From the NCBI GenBank assembly GCA_025617745.1, contig CM046873.1:28905410-28969409 (forward strand): a DNA stretch of 64,000 nt. Reading direction: 5' to 3'. The notes under the pieces are model-generated. The model ran no database searches. It was not told where the DNA came from and saw nothing but the letters and a program-made list of their open reading frames with translations. Both the position numbers and the translations under genes were made by a program. Shown here piece after piece: positions 23,821 through 35,301 of the stretch (its first letter is position 1; every line of letters begins with the position of its first letter). Source of the DNA: Heliocidaris erythrogramma (taxonomy: Eukaryota > Echinodermata > Echinoidea > Camarodonta > Echinometridae).

Positions 23821-24269
23821 AAGTTTTATTTGATTTCCAAATGATGTCCCTATCGACAGTGCTAATTAGTCCCTAAATCAGACTAAGAGTAGCCTACTAT
23901 AAACATAGTACAGCCTAGTTACCCATACAAATTCCTCTAGAAGGGTAGCCTAGACCTTTGTACTACATTTGGAACTGTCGGATTAAAGATTTAACGCTTG
24001 GAGTTTTGGATATAAAGTAGAATTTAGAAATAGGTATTATGTATAGTAAACGAAGAAGCTTGACTGGGGAGGAATTTTTAATTTGTAAACAAATCTTTCG
24101 GCATATGTACTATGATAACGGGGTCATTTCATTGCTTTTTTTTAAGCACTTGGTATTAAAAGGAGAGACAAGTTATAGCGCACGCAAGAAATTATTCACT
24201 AACATTGTCACTATTGGTGCCCCTGGCACTGTTAGTGAGTTGTTAAAACATTACTACTCCCTTACGAAA

Positions 24270-24660
24270 ATAATACCATGGTAAACGTTGACCTACTTTG
24301 CTGGTACCATGGTATTACCATAGATACCATTGTAGTGTACCATGTGTTTATGGTTCTACCATGGTATTACCATATTATCAGCGATTTTACAATGGTACTG
24401 CCATGGTTTGCATGGTCCTCCTATGGTAATACCATAGTATGTGAGGTTTTACCATGGTACTAACATGGTATGCATGGTACTCCCATTATGATGCCATAGT
24501 TTGTGTACAATTGTGTACAATTGTCTGCATGGTTTTATCGTGGTAATTATGGATATCATATGCGACTACCATGTTTCCATGGTACAACCATAGTATTACC
24601 ATAGTATCTGTTACAACCACATGCATCTTTCAACATTATCCATGGTTATACCATGGTACA
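24270..24660. repeat. Palindromic ACCATGGTA array, cluster 1
   Basis: About twenty copies of ACCATGGTA, TACCATAGTA and close variants are spaced irregularly over 390 bp, most of them self-complementary decamers. A second, denser cluster lies at 29041-29555. Irregular spacing and no unique spacers exclude a CRISPR array. Short open frames over it are by-products of the repeat. Confidence 0.8.
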
Positions 24661-24971
24661 ATTGTATAAAATAGATAATGGATGGTATCAATGCTACTGC
24701 AGTAGCATCATATTATGGGAATACATGCATAAATTGCACTGTACTAGCGGTCATATACACGCTTTCTACGCCTCATCCCATGGTGGTGTAGTTTCTTTGT
24801 TATTTCATACTAGCGCAACCCGTGGAAATTCCACGGGTTTTTGAAAGAAATTTTAGGATGGGCATTGTGATGGGTAGGTTGTTGTATGTTTTCCTTTTTT
24901 CTTTTCTTTTTTTTGTTGCAAATTTTGCTGCAGCATGCATGCCTGTATATGTTTTTACATATATACGTATC

Positions 24972-25330
24972 AAGTGGCGGACGCAGGGGGGCCTCGGCCA
25001 TACCCCCTCCCCCCTGGTGGGAATTTCTGAAAAAGTCACAGAAAAATTTGTACAAAAATTGTGTTGGAGTGATGGCTTTTGTTTTTTGTTTGTAACTTTT
25101 CACATATTTTGTTGATGGGAAAGTCGGAAATGGTGGTGACTTTTGACCTTTTTTTTTTCTTTTTCTTTTTTACTTATTTTTACTTGACTGTCAAAAAAAA
25201 TTTCGACGGGAAAATTGGGAATGGTGGTGACCTTTTACCTTTTTTTTTGGTGGGGGGGGATTTTGAAGAAAAAGTGGGTCTTTTTTGGGGCCCCACTTTC
25301 TTGGAAAATCCTGCATCTGCCACTGTCATA
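24972..25330. repeat. Poly-C family repeat with inverted ends
   Basis: Begins AGTGGCGGACGCAGGGGG and ends CCTGCATCTGCCACT, so the termini are inverted. Two internal segments beginning TGGGAAAGTCGGAAATGGTGG and CGGGAAAATTGGGAATGGTG are tandem relatives about 95 bp apart. No coding potential. Confidence 0.55.
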
Positions 25331-25419
25331 TCATCTTTAAGAAAAGAAAGTTTTATTTTGAGGTTGTTTTTCCCGTTTTTCATGTTTAGTTAAAAAGTTT
25401 AAAGATAGTAGGGGGATAT

Positions 25420-25880
25420 TGAAAAGTAGATTTTAAAAAGACAGAGGGAGAAATACACATGAAAAATGACTGGTAGACGAAATTGAAATAAAAGAAAGAG
25501 AGAGATGAAGATTTAGTATATGGTTGGGATATTATGTAAAAGTTGAGAGACAGATAGAAAAATAATTAGGGAAAATAGGGAGAGGGAGAAAATCAAAGAA
25601 AAGGAGAGGAGATAAAGAGAGGGAGGAAGGGTGAGGCAATGGGATGAGAGAGAGAAAGGAAGGAAGATAGTGGCGGTTGATGCAATAGAAGGTATAGTTT
25701 TAGTTTCATTTAGAATAGTATTAAAGGAAGGAAGGGTAGGGAGTTTAGAGGTAGAAGCATAAGAGAGAGAGAGAGGAGACAGACAGAGAGAGTGAGAGAG
25801 AGAGAGAATGATAGATGGTAGTGGTTTGGAAAGAAGATTGAGGTAAACATGGAATTGTCAAGAAATAGAGTTGGTTTGGG
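25420..25880. repeat. Purine-rich (GA/GGA) low-complexity tract
   Basis: Over 450 bp the plus strand is almost all A and G, with AGAGAGAGAG and GGAAGGAAG runs, ending in about 14 G near 25878-25891. Such tracts can form triplex DNA. No gene. Confidence 0.7.
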
Positions 25881-25891
25881 GGGGGGGGGGG

Positions 25892-26530
25892 TGGGGAGGG
25901 TAATTGTTGCAAAAAAAGAGTGATTATTTAGAAGAAAAAAATTAATTATCTATATTTTTTATTTATAAGAAGGGAAATATTTTGTTGACATCATTTTATC
26001 AAATATCTCATAGATTTTCTATTCCTTTTTTTATAGGAATGTTGCACGCACATGAAACATTTGGTTTTTAATGAAAACATTTTCAACACATTGCATTTTT
26101 TTAAAGATAGTTTATTAAATAACGTTCTCTTTTTTGTATTTTGTAGTTGAAGATACATTTATAATATACATAAATGAACACCTTATTTTTGTAAGCAAGA
26201 AAATGGTTTATAGAATGTTGTTTTATGTAGAATGAAATACATGTACATGATTAAAAGTATTATTTTACATAACATATTTTGAATAGTAAGAAATAGGTTT
26301 CTTTTTATTATTATATGATCAAAATTAATTTTATCAATGATGGCAGTACATTGTAGTGGAGAAATGGTATGGAGTTATAAGGATAAACGAACTTAGAAAC
26401 TTAGAAAAAAAAATATGTGTTTAATCACCTGTCACACGTGAGATGCAAAAATTCGTGTATTTCTGTTTATTCTTCTTTTGATCTTAATTAAGTCAATTAC
26501 AATGACTATGACTTACAAAATCAAACTCAA
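25892..26530. other. AT-rich gene-free stretch
   Basis: No frame, repeat or motif of note. Confidence 0.35.
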
Positions 26531-26555
26531 GAAGAAAAAGAAAAAAAAAAGATTT

Positions 26556-26634
26556 ATATTGATCTTGGATTCGAACTCACGACATTCCATGTGTGAGGCA
26601 ATGCACTACCGCTTGAGCTATTGCGAATTACCTG
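26556..26634 (-). ncRNA. tRNA-like Pol III sequence (SINE or tRNA pseudogene)
   Basis: On the minus strand TAGCTCAAGCGGTAGTGCA resembles the Pol III A box and GAGTTCGAATCC the B box, about 35 bp apart, as in tRNA genes. A run of ten T follows on that strand (26531-26550 region), a Pol III terminator. The T-arm stem pairs poorly and the anticodon stem does not close, so a functional tRNA is unlikely. A tRNA-derived SINE head or tRNA pseudogene fits best. Confidence 0.55.
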
Positions 26635-26659
26635 TTGTGCAGAGTGTATTTGGTAATGA

Positions 26660-28000
26660 TATATAAACGTCCGTATCCACCAGATTTTGCGCCACCAAAA
26701 TCACCATCTCACTGAATTTAAGAACGGTCAGAAGCACCCAAACTGTCCTTTATCATTAACAGATAATGAGAAAAATGATAAAAATATGGAATAAAGACGT
26801 GTACGGATCAAGGATCAAGGATTTCGCAGTCATTTTCCAAATTACGCTCGTGTTCGTCATTGACGGACTCGCACGACGTCTGCGATAGTTCGAATCGTCT
26901 CAAACCACGCATGTAAAAAACCGTGATTTTGAAGCAAACGGGACAAATACAGGCCAAACGAATACCGTTCCGCACATCCAAGCAGAGAGCCGGACACGAT
27001 GCAACGGAAGACGACCTCTGGGGCGAAGCGGGAAAAAAGCCTTTCTTCGACATAGAATCCCCTTTTTTCAGGTACGAATCCCGTTGACTTACGTACGGTA
27101 CCCCCCTCGACGCCTTACACTATTATTATGATTGACTCTCTACAGAAATGTTGTTTCCACATTTTTAAAATCAGAATCGATCAGAAGTGCACCGGATTTA
27201 GCAACATTTCACGACAGAATAAATAATGCAGTCTAACCAGTGTCCAAAATATTGTAATTCCTGCAGGATTTATGAAATTGTCAATAACACCTCTAAACTC
27301 GTCAGTGTCGGGTTTAAATCTCATTCTGATCAATAAGTCTAATAAAGTTGTCTGCTCTCAACAACATGCTATTTTCCGTGTACCGTTTGAAATATTAAAA
27401 CTTATCTGGATACGTTTTAATATTTTTAACTTTAATGGTCGATAATTCCCTTAAAATGCACTTTTCTGCTTTCGTACTTTGTGGGAGGTAGAGAATTACA
27501 TAAATGTTATCATTAAAAGTGATTTTAGATCATTGCCCTTTTGACGACGTGCATACCAAGAACACAGTCTTTAAGTATTTAAACATGTATACAATATATG
27601 TGCAACATAAAGTTCAGATTGTGTTGCACATATAATGTGAATAATATAGCTTTATCTCCACATTACAACCATTATCTCATTTTGAATTAAATAAGTGATG
27701 AAAAAATATGGGGAATTTATACATGTAAATATCAGACATCTGAAATATTCCAGGTTATGGTGAATATGTGTGTATGTCATAAAATCTGCAACGCACGATA
27801 TAGTACTAACTTGCTGCTAAGGGGGAATTTTTGTTTCCTCTGTTTTTCGTAGGGACAAAGTACCACTAACATACTTGAATTGCTATGAAGTTATTAACCA
27901 TACATGGAATTCTCTTTCATAAAGTATGATGTTGAAAACGGTGTATATCTCGTCCCTTAACTTTACCTAAATGTCTAATTATAGGCCTATACTACAAGTA
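26660..28000. other. Gene-free stretch
   Basis: An 81-codon minus-strand frame (26808-27053) has several Cys residues but no recognisable domain and no partner exon. The rest is AT-rich without repeats I can define. Confidence 0.3.
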
Positions 28001-28002
28001 TT

Positions 28003-28190
28003 TTTGCCATCTGTATTCACAACTCAAGATATTCACAGGATGCTCTTTGCACTGTACACTAGTAAAATGCATCATCCTATACTGCTGCTTTCAAAATTTG
28101 TATATTTGGAATGAGAGTTAACTGTCTAAAAATAAGCTGCCACCAAAGAAGAAATTGTTCAACTAGTGTTAATTCTGTTATGTGCCATTT
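28003..28190 (+). repeat. Diverged direct repeat, copy 1
   Basis: Shares AAGATATTCACAGGATGCTC, TTTGCACTGT and GCTGCCACCAAAGAA in the same order with 28391-28585. Identity is moderate, so it is an old local duplication. Confidence 0.7.
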
Positions 28191-28390
28191 GTTTAAAAAA
28201 AAAAAAATTTTTTCAACGACGCACTCCTTGCATGATTATTCTTTGTACATGCATTGTTTATTTAGTTACTGTAGTTTTTATTTTTGCAATATTTTATCGA
28301 CATAGTATTGTTCAGTTATTTGTAGTATTGTAACATTGAGAAACATTGAGTATTATTTTAAGAGTGTGTACAACGTATTTATGATATTTT

Positions 28391-28585
28391 TGTGCCTTCT
28401 GTATTCAATCCTCAAGATATTCACAGGATGCTCTTTGCACTGTGCAGTAGTAAAAGGCATCATCCTTGGAATAGTGCTATTTTTAGTGCTGTCTTTTGAG
28501 TAAGAGTTACAAGTCTAAAGATATGCTGCCACCAAAGAAAAAATAAAAACTGTTGAAGGATTGTTAATTCTATATGTTACATGCA
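28391..28585 (+). repeat. Diverged direct repeat, copy 2
   Basis: Second copy of the 28003-28190 unit, about 390 bp downstream, with small insertions. No coding content. Confidence 0.7.
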
Positions 28586-28649
28586 TTTGTTTCCTTGCAG
28601 TGTCAAGTGCCGATGAAATTGTTCATTTACACCGAATAACAACTTAATT

Positions 28650-29040
28650 CTCGCTACCCCAAATACGCAATTTCGCCAACAGATGGCGTTTGTCATGCAA
28701 ACCACGCATGCGCGTTGCTGACAATATCCCGATTGGGTCGACAAGTGTTTGATTTTTTGCATTAAAAATGTACACAGGTATTACAAAAATCCTCGAGTTT
28801 GAGTTTAACCGACATGTTTGAAAAGATACCATCATGATTTATTGAGACAATCGGTTGCATTTTCAAAATTTGAGTGGTTTATAATATCATGCGATCCAAA
28901 AATTAAGCATTTTAGCACTCATTTTATTCATAAGCCGTAGTATTTCAATACGGACTGGAAGTGAAGTTAACGAAGATGCGGACCATTTCCATGCATAATA
29001 TTGCCCTCTACGTCGAAAATTGCATATTTGAGGTAGCGAG
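28650..29040. mobile_element. MITE-like element with about 37-bp TIRs
   Basis: CTCGCTACCCCAAATACGCA at the left is matched by the reverse complement of the right end (TGCATATTTGAGGTAGCGAG) with few mismatches, and the similarity extends into AATTTCG/CGAAAAT. The interior is non-coding. The right end abuts the ACCATGGTA array. The target duplication is unclear (possibly AT or AAT). Confidence 0.6.
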
Positions 29041-29555
29041 AATATGTACGATACCACGGTAATACCATGATATTGTACCGTGGTGTTACCGTGGTACTGT
29101 AGAGTGGAATTACCATTGTACAATGTTGGGGTTATATCATGGTATTACCATGGTATTACTGTGGTACCATATCATGGTATTTCCATGGTACAATACAATG
29201 GTATTGTCATGGTACCATACCATGATACGGTATTACCATGGTATTAGCATGGTACCATACCATGGTGTATTACCATGGTACAGTACCATGATACGGTATT
29301 ACCATGGTATTACCACGGTATTACCACCGTTCCATACCATGATACGGTACAACCATGGTACAGTACCATGCCATGGTATGTTACTACCACGGTATTTCTG
29401 TGGTCCAGTACCATGGGTATTACCTTGGAACCATGGTAATACCTTTGTATTGTACCATGGTAATACCATAACCAATTTACCATGTACCATGTTCCATTAC
29501 CATACCATTGTAATATCGTGGTACTACCATGGTATAACCATGGTACTTTTTTATA
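29041..29555. repeat. Palindromic ACCATGGTA array, cluster 2
   Basis: More than thirty near-palindromic units of ACCATGGTAT, CCATGATACGGT and TACCGTGGTA type cover about 500 bp, with longer repeats such as CCATACCATGATACGGTA present three times. Because each unit is self-complementary, single strands fold into many alternative hairpins. The 157-codon open frame through it is a repeat artefact. Confidence 0.85.
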
Positions 29556-30060
29556 AGGGCTGTTATGTTAGCTTCTGTGCGGCCTTGAAATGTTAGGCTA
29601 ACAGCGCTGTTAGTGAATTTGACTATTACTCTTCTGTTCTGCCAAATCATCGCTATCGGTACTGTTAGTGCGCTGTTAGCGTTAACAACGTTTCTGTGCG
29701 ACCGGTGTATACACTTATGTTTTGAGGTTTACTAATATGAGATACATGTATTGCATGTACATGTACATGTACTATGTTGCTATAATATATTGACAAGAAA
29801 CATGTCAAAGCAAGTGAATTAAAACTCTGTATGTGTGTACATAGCATCCTTGATTTTTAGTGCACATTGATTGTCGCTTTAGAATGTGTATGAGTATGTG
29901 ACTTCTACTTGCATAATGCTGTACATGTACATGTATGTACAGTGTACAAACCATGCAACTTTTCCAAGGTAATTGGATATTGAAAGTATATTGATCTTCT
30001 CATTTCAATGTTGTTTGTGATATTGAGTATCCTTGAAAGGGTAGCTGGATTTTTTAATTG
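29556..30060. other. Gene-free stretch
   Basis: Contains GCTGTTAGTG three times near 29600-29690 and ACATGTACATGTAC runs. No gene. Confidence 0.35.
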
Positions 30061-30124
30061 TAGTCCAGTAGAAGTTATTCATACCTGGAAAAGTTGTTAA
30101 GTGCAAGGTTTTTTGGTTGATTCG

Positions 30125-30209
30125 TGTTCTAGATGGGTATTGAGGTAAATTCAGCTTGGTTGCCAAGGTGGCAACCAAGCTGAATTTACCTCAATACCCA
30201 TCTAGAACA
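30125..30209. repeat. Perfect 85-bp palindrome
   Basis: Arms of 41 bp, starting TGTTCTAGATGGGTATTGAG, meet at a 3-base loop (AGG) within TTGCCAAGGTGGCAA. No mismatch was found. Half of it recurs near 36640-36690 without the mirror image, so the palindrome was formed here by inversion-duplication. Confidence 0.9.
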
Positions 30210-30339
30210 ATTGTTTAATTAGCCTAATTAGCATAATTATCTAATTAGCATATATGCTATATATAATATGTTGCTAATCTTAACCCAGAAAGCCTGAAAA
30301 CATAAATAATGCAACTTTTCTAGGGTTTTCTGCACTCTT

Positions 30340-30910
30340 AAAAGAATTGGAGGAAAAATGCCCAACTTTTAACCAACAATGGGCAACATACTGTCCACAC
30401 AACTATTGTTTAAACATTGCACAACTGATGTTGGGCAATCCATTTACTATGTTGTTGGGCAAATTAAATTCCCCATCAGTTGGTGACCCATCAGACTCTA
30501 CAATTGCCCAACTGTTGGTTATATTCTCAGTTGGGTAATATTTGCCCAACAGGATTGCCCAACCCTCTTTTGTCCAGCTGTTGGGCAATAAATATTATGT
30601 GGTTTGGCGAATTCAGTTGCCTAATTGTTTCCTTTTTTCCTCCAGCCTAGGTTTAAAATAAATGAAATGTTCTAGTTATGTCTTTCTGGGTTTTAACTTA
30701 AACAATCCTAACCTATCCTTCCTACTTAAGCTATCCTATCCTATCCAGTTGGTACAAGTTAGTCAAGCTCTTATGTACCCCTTATAATTTTTGATGCATT
30801 TGGTGACAGTTAGTAAATCGGGCTACGCTACTAAAAAATCATTAATATTCATAAAAGTGTTTTCCCAAATACTGGGTAAAAAATATTTACCACACGTTGG
30901 GCAAAAGCGT
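30340..30910. repeat. Cluster of TTGGGCAA / TTGCCCAA motifs
   Basis: The octamer or its complement occurs about a dozen times, densest at 30360-30600, spaced 20-60 bp apart in both orientations without a fixed period. It may be a decayed tandem or hairpin repeat. Confidence 0.6.
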
Positions 30911-30999
30911 GTTCAGTAGCAAACAGTTTGAACAAAATTTGCCAAACATTGACCCAATTTCAATTTACCCAAGTCAAATATGCCGCCATTACATAAATA

Positions 31000-31660
31000 T
31001 CGCATTAAATCTTGACATATCTATCAAAGAGATGCAATTTCGATGTCTATACCTAGGTTTTGGGGGTCAAAAATCCATTCAGACCACTACTGACAGTTAT
31101 CAATGGTGGTCAGGTAGATTAACCTGGAAATCCAATATGGCGGTCAAAATGGCCGCCGATTCCCCCACAATGACCGGAAGTGGGCTATTATTAACCGTAA
31201 TGATCCAATTATTAATTTTAAAAGTTAATTTTAGGGGTCAAGGATATTCATTGCTAAACAGAATATATTAATGAGTATTATTCTAGCATTCATGCAAAAT
31301 GATAGCTACGATGTCCGACATTTTGCCTTCCAAGATGGCCGATGGCCGTCGGCACCTAAAAATAGCTATAAATCATTAGATACACATCCTAGAGATGTAA
31401 TTTTGACATCTATAGCTAGGCTTTGGTAGTCCAGAAATTTATTTAGACCACTTAATATGTGTTACTGGCGTGAGCAAACCTAGAATTCCAAATAGATGGT
31501 GTCCAAAATGCCTGTCAATATTGCCTGGTATGACCGGAAGTAGGTTCCTCTTTACAGTACAGATGTACAAACGATAGGTCAAAATGTATATTTCAATGGT
31601 CAGGATATTCAATGATACACACAATAGTATCACTGAATCATGTTGAGTGCAACAAGACAA
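31000..31660. repeat. Two diverged about 360-bp units, left arm
   Basis: Both units carry TCTATA(C/G)CTAGG(T/C)TTTGG, then ATGGCGGTC or a related phrase, then GACCGGAAGT. Counterparts in opposite orientation are at about 34640-35230. Confidence 0.55.
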
Positions 31661-31859
31661 CGTGACACCGCGTCAATAAAAGTAAAAAGTGTCATTAAAT
31701 TTGATATGATAGCCTTAGCTGCAAAACGGTTTGCAAGATTGCCTGCAGCATTTGAAAGTAGTCATAAATCATTAATTAATCACCTGCCTTACTAAAATTG
31801 TTTTATACATCTCCTGTTTAGGGGGACGGAGGGATAGCAAATGCAACTAGACCAGTTTA

Positions 31860-31982
31860 ATTGTCATCAATTGGCACACACACAAAAAAAAATCGCCAGA
31901 CCTCCAAAATTTGCTGAGTGGGGGGGGGGGGGGTATGGGGGTCCAGTAATACCTCCATAATTTTCTGACAAGCAAAACAACA

Positions 31983-32035
<53 letters not shown>

Positions 32036-32160
32036 TCATCATTCTAAGGGGGGGGGGCACAATCGAGAAAATGCCGGATCGTCTATGGTCAAAATGCATA
32101 CTTTTCTTCCAAAAGGGGGGCACGGGCCGGAAGTGCCCCCCTCCCCCTGGATCCGCCTAT
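31860..32160 (-). repeat. Poly-C family dispersed repeat, reverse orientation
   Basis: Reads in reverse: CTGGATCCGCC end at 32145-32155, GGGGCACGGGCC, then about 28 A next to about 21 C (near 31985-32033), then CATAATTTTCTGACAAGCAA and GACCTCCAAAATTTGCTGAG. Block order matches the copies at 17.84 and 38.95 kb. Confidence 0.65.
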
Positions 32161-32169
32161 TCCTAACTC

Positions 32170-32835
32170 TTCTTCCAAAGATAATTGAAACAGAAACATA
32201 TGGAAGACCGGAGGACAGGACAGTGGACAGAGCAGCTGTAGGCAGGTAGGACTTACAATTGACCGGCAGCATTAAGACCTGTCCTTGAATAGGATGGCAT
32301 AAAAGGTGAATAAGAAATTCTACTAGGTCGTACTTTAACTCTAATCTGTAGCTCTATTTATATCGCAGGAGAGTGTTTATAACAATTTGACAATGAGTGA
32401 AAAACCTTTCCATGGAAAACACATCCACTATCCTGTAGGGCTGATGTACTTCCTCCAACATTAATTATGCAGACCCAGGAAGAGAAACTAAAACCTAATA
32501 ACATGTACACTTTAGTTGCCAGGGATCTCTCAGATTACAGGATGTTGCCTTGAATATGCTGGCAGGCAAATATAGCCATGTGATTGTATATCGTTGCAGA
32601 TGAAAGAACTTTGCTTGAGATATTATATATGATACTGTTGACTCTAGCTACAATCAAACCGGGATATCCACATTAAAGGGGAAAAAAGTTTAATAAATTG
32701 AAATCATGTGATCTAATACTGTGCAAGTATGAATATGTATCATTTATAATTTAGATAACGCTGATGTAACTACTGCTAAAATTTGGTAATGGTATCTTTT
32801 GAATCATAATGGTACTTTATTAATCCTAAAGTAGA
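32170..32835. other. Gene-free stretch
   Basis: Unique-looking AT-rich DNA in the centre of the fold-back, no domain-bearing frame. Confidence 0.35.
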
Positions 32836-32869
32836 GTGATAACATTTTGTGATGTGGGCTGTACACAGG

Positions 32870-33050
32870 GGCCTGGTAACGATTTTGTTACTGGGGTGCT
32901 GTGTCTCTTTTTAAGCTCAAAAATCTCTGACAAGCAAAAAAAAAAAAAAAAAAGATCCTCAGCATTTCAGTGTCTCTTTTTAAGTCCAAAAAGGTCCTCA
33001 GCGTGTTTGCAGGGGGTGCTGCAGCACCCCCCGCGCCCCCGGCTCCCAGC
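32870..33050 (-). repeat. Short poly-C family fragment with duplication
   Basis: GTGTCTCTTTTTAAG occurs twice about 70 bp apart around AATCTCTGACAAGCAAAAA, then a GGGGGTGCTGCAGCACCCCC palindrome near 33013-33032. A diverged copy of the family. Confidence 0.45.
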
Positions 33051-33094
33051 CCCATGGCTGTACAAGTACTGCATTATTACTACATGTATTATTC

Positions 33095-34412
33095 TATCCC
33101 CCGAGTTCGGGAATACTATGGATTTGGCATCGTCGCGCCGCTTTCGCAGAGATTTTCTTGTGAGCGCTCTACTGGCTGCAGTTGGATCACCTTCAAATTT
33201 CGCATGGAGGTGCATTATGGTAAGATGAAGACGCCTATTGTTTTTGGTGTGGGCGGAGTCGACAGTGTTGCCATGGTAACCATATTTTTTAAAGAAATGG
33301 TAAAGATTTTCTTGTAAGCGCTCTACCGGCTGCAGTTTTTGTCGGATCATCTTCATATTTTGCATGGAGGTGCATTATGGTAAGATGAAGACGCCTATTG
33401 TTTTTGGTGTGGTGGAGTCGACAGTGTTGCCATGGTTACCATATTTTTTAAAGAAATGGTAAAGATTTTCTTGTGAGCGCTCTACCGGCTGCAGTTCTTG
33501 TCGGATCACCTTCAAATTTCGCATGGAGGTGCATTATGATAAGATGAAGGCGCCCATTGTGTTTGGTGTGGACGGAGTCGACATTGTTGCCATGGTAACC
33601 ATATTTTTTAAAGACCTCAGCCTGACCCAAAACAACCATATATTGACGTAAAGCTTAGTAAACAAAGAATATAATTACCCTGGGTATTCATAAATTTTCG
33701 TCTCCGTTTATCCATAAAAAATAAAAAAGATAATTTTTTTTGGTCCGCCCCCTCCCTATTGCGTAACAAGAGAGGAAACTGCAGGGGGTCGCTAGACGTG
33801 TGACGACATGTCATGTATACAGCTCCGAGTGCGTCTACACGATATGTCGTCATCAAATTTTCACCCCCGCAAAGTAGCGTTCCTCAGAGACGGGGCCCTC
33901 GTCAGAAAAACCACCGGGGCTCAACATTAGGGACGCTGTTACTCATTCCACAGGAAACGGAATCTCATGAAGTTGGTTTCAATTTGTTCAGAAAATATAT
34001 AGCTCCCCGTGGATGAATAAAGTGTATAAATTCGGTCAGGCTGAGGTCTTTAAAGAAATGTTAAAGATTTTCTTGTGAGCGCTCTACCGGCTGCAGTTTT
34101 TGTCGGATCATCTTCATATTTTGCATGGAGGTGCATTATGGTAAGATGAAGACGCCTATTGTTTTTGGTGTGGTGGAGTCATCGTTGCCATGGTAACCAT
34201 ATTTTTTAAAGAAATAGTAAAGACTTTCTTGTGAGCGCTCTACCGGCTGCAGTTTTTGTCGGATCACCTTCAATTTCAAAACAGCTAAAAAATGAAAACA
34301 ACAAAAAGGTCAAATTTGTCAGGAGTGATACCCGAGGTCCCAAATTGCCATTTTATCCATTTCAGTCACAACATTGATTCAAATGGGGGATGGGTGACGG
34401 GTTCGGGGGATA
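33095..34412. mobile_element. 160-bp tandem monomers inside inverted TATCCCCCGA ends
   Basis: TATCCCCCGA at 33095-33104 is inverted at 34403-34412. Between them a monomer with GCGCTCTACCGGCTGCAGTT and GCATGGAGGTGCATTATGG repeats at intervals of 160 and 159 bp (33202, 33362, 33521), resumes at 34123 after an insertion, and ends near 34290. The same arrangement, array within TATCCCCCG ends, is found at 36762-40824. This suggests a non-autonomous element whose interior is a variable-number tandem repeat. Open frames here run through the monomers and are not treated as genes. Confidence 0.65.
33613..34048. mobile_element. 436-bp MITE inserted in the 160-bp array
   Basis: GACCTCAGCCTGACC at the left end is exactly inverted at the right end. 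TTTAAA flanks both sides (33607-33612, 34049-34054). Monomer markers across the insertion are 602 bp apart; subtracting 436 plus 6 leaves 160, exactly one period. This proves the boundaries and a 6-bp duplication (or a TTAA target within it). The interior has poly-A/T and GACGACATGTCATG...ATATGTCGTC, no gene. Confidence 0.9.
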
Positions 34413-34639
34413 CATGTACTCGGACTGGTCCCCCCTCCGAGTGCTCTAGTTATTGTTACTATTATTATCATTACTATTATTATCATCGTTATTACGTACT
34501 TTCAAAATCACCTTGGATACTGGCTTGTATAAAGGGCCACAATAATAGGCTACTCAAGGACACTTTTTTCATGTATCAATGAATATCTTTAACCCTTAAA
34601 CATACTTTTACATTTAACCTCTTAAATGGTAAATAATAG
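34413..34639. other. Short gene-free stretch with (TTATTA)-type run
   Basis: Contains TTACTATTATTATCATTACT near 34456-34475. No gene. Confidence 0.4.
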
Positions 34640-35230
34640 CTCAAATCAGTTTACGTGAGGAAATTTGCGGCCATTTTGCATGCCATCTTGGATTTCCAGG
34701 TTTTCTAGTCTATATATGGATATCTGGACCCCCAAACCTAGGTGGAGACACCAAAGTTACACCTCTGGGATTGATATTTCTTGATTATGGCTATTTTTAG
34801 GCACTGGCGGACATTTTGGATGGATAATGGCGGTCATATCTTAGATACCGTCTTGAATATAAAGCTACTGTATACTTTATAAAATAATTTCGCATTTGTC
34901 ACTGAACATCCTGTCCTGATCTTAATTATTTCATCTCCACTGTAAAAAATATTCTACTTCCGATCGATTTTAGAAAAATTGAGGCCATTTTAGACGCTTT
35001 CTTGCATTGCCAGGTTTCATGACCGCCATAACACATTATAAGTGGTCTGAATAAATTTCTCGACCCCTCAAACCTAGGTATAGACATTAAAATTACGTCT
35101 ATAGGACAGATATGTCATGATCTAAGGCCATTTTTAGGTACCAGCAATCATCTTGGACGCCATTTTGAAAATAACCACTTTCCGGAGGTCTGATATTCTT
35201 AGATTTTCAGTGTGTTGTTCCTGAAGTCAA
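34640..35230. repeat. Two diverged units, right arm of fold-back
   Basis: CCCCCAAACCTAGGTGGAGAC near 34728 and CCCCTCAAACCTAGGTATAGAC near 35063 mark two units about 335 bp apart, inverted relative to 31000-31660. Confidence 0.55.
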
Positions 35231-35301
35231 ACACTATTGAAAACCGTTAAAAACCTTCTTGTTGCAATTCTTTGGAGTTTGGGGTACTTTTATTTACACT
35301 A

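Noticed and set aside
24270-24660. CRISPR-like array
   Set aside because: Units are self-palindromic, irregularly spaced and lack unique spacers; the context is animal DNA.
26556-26634. Functional tRNA gene
   Set aside because: A and B boxes are present, but the T stem and anticodon stem do not pair.
26808-27053. 81-codon cysteine-containing minus-strand frame
   Set aside because: No recognisable domain, no partner exon, and no repeat or promoter support.
29123-29596. 157-codon Tyr/His/Gly-rich protein
   Set aside because: Translation of the ACCATGGTA repeat array; open in several frames for compositional reasons.
32836-33365. Overlapping 115-132-codon frames on both strands
   Set aside because: They run through the 160-bp monomers and a poly-C repeat; open on both strands because of repeat composition.
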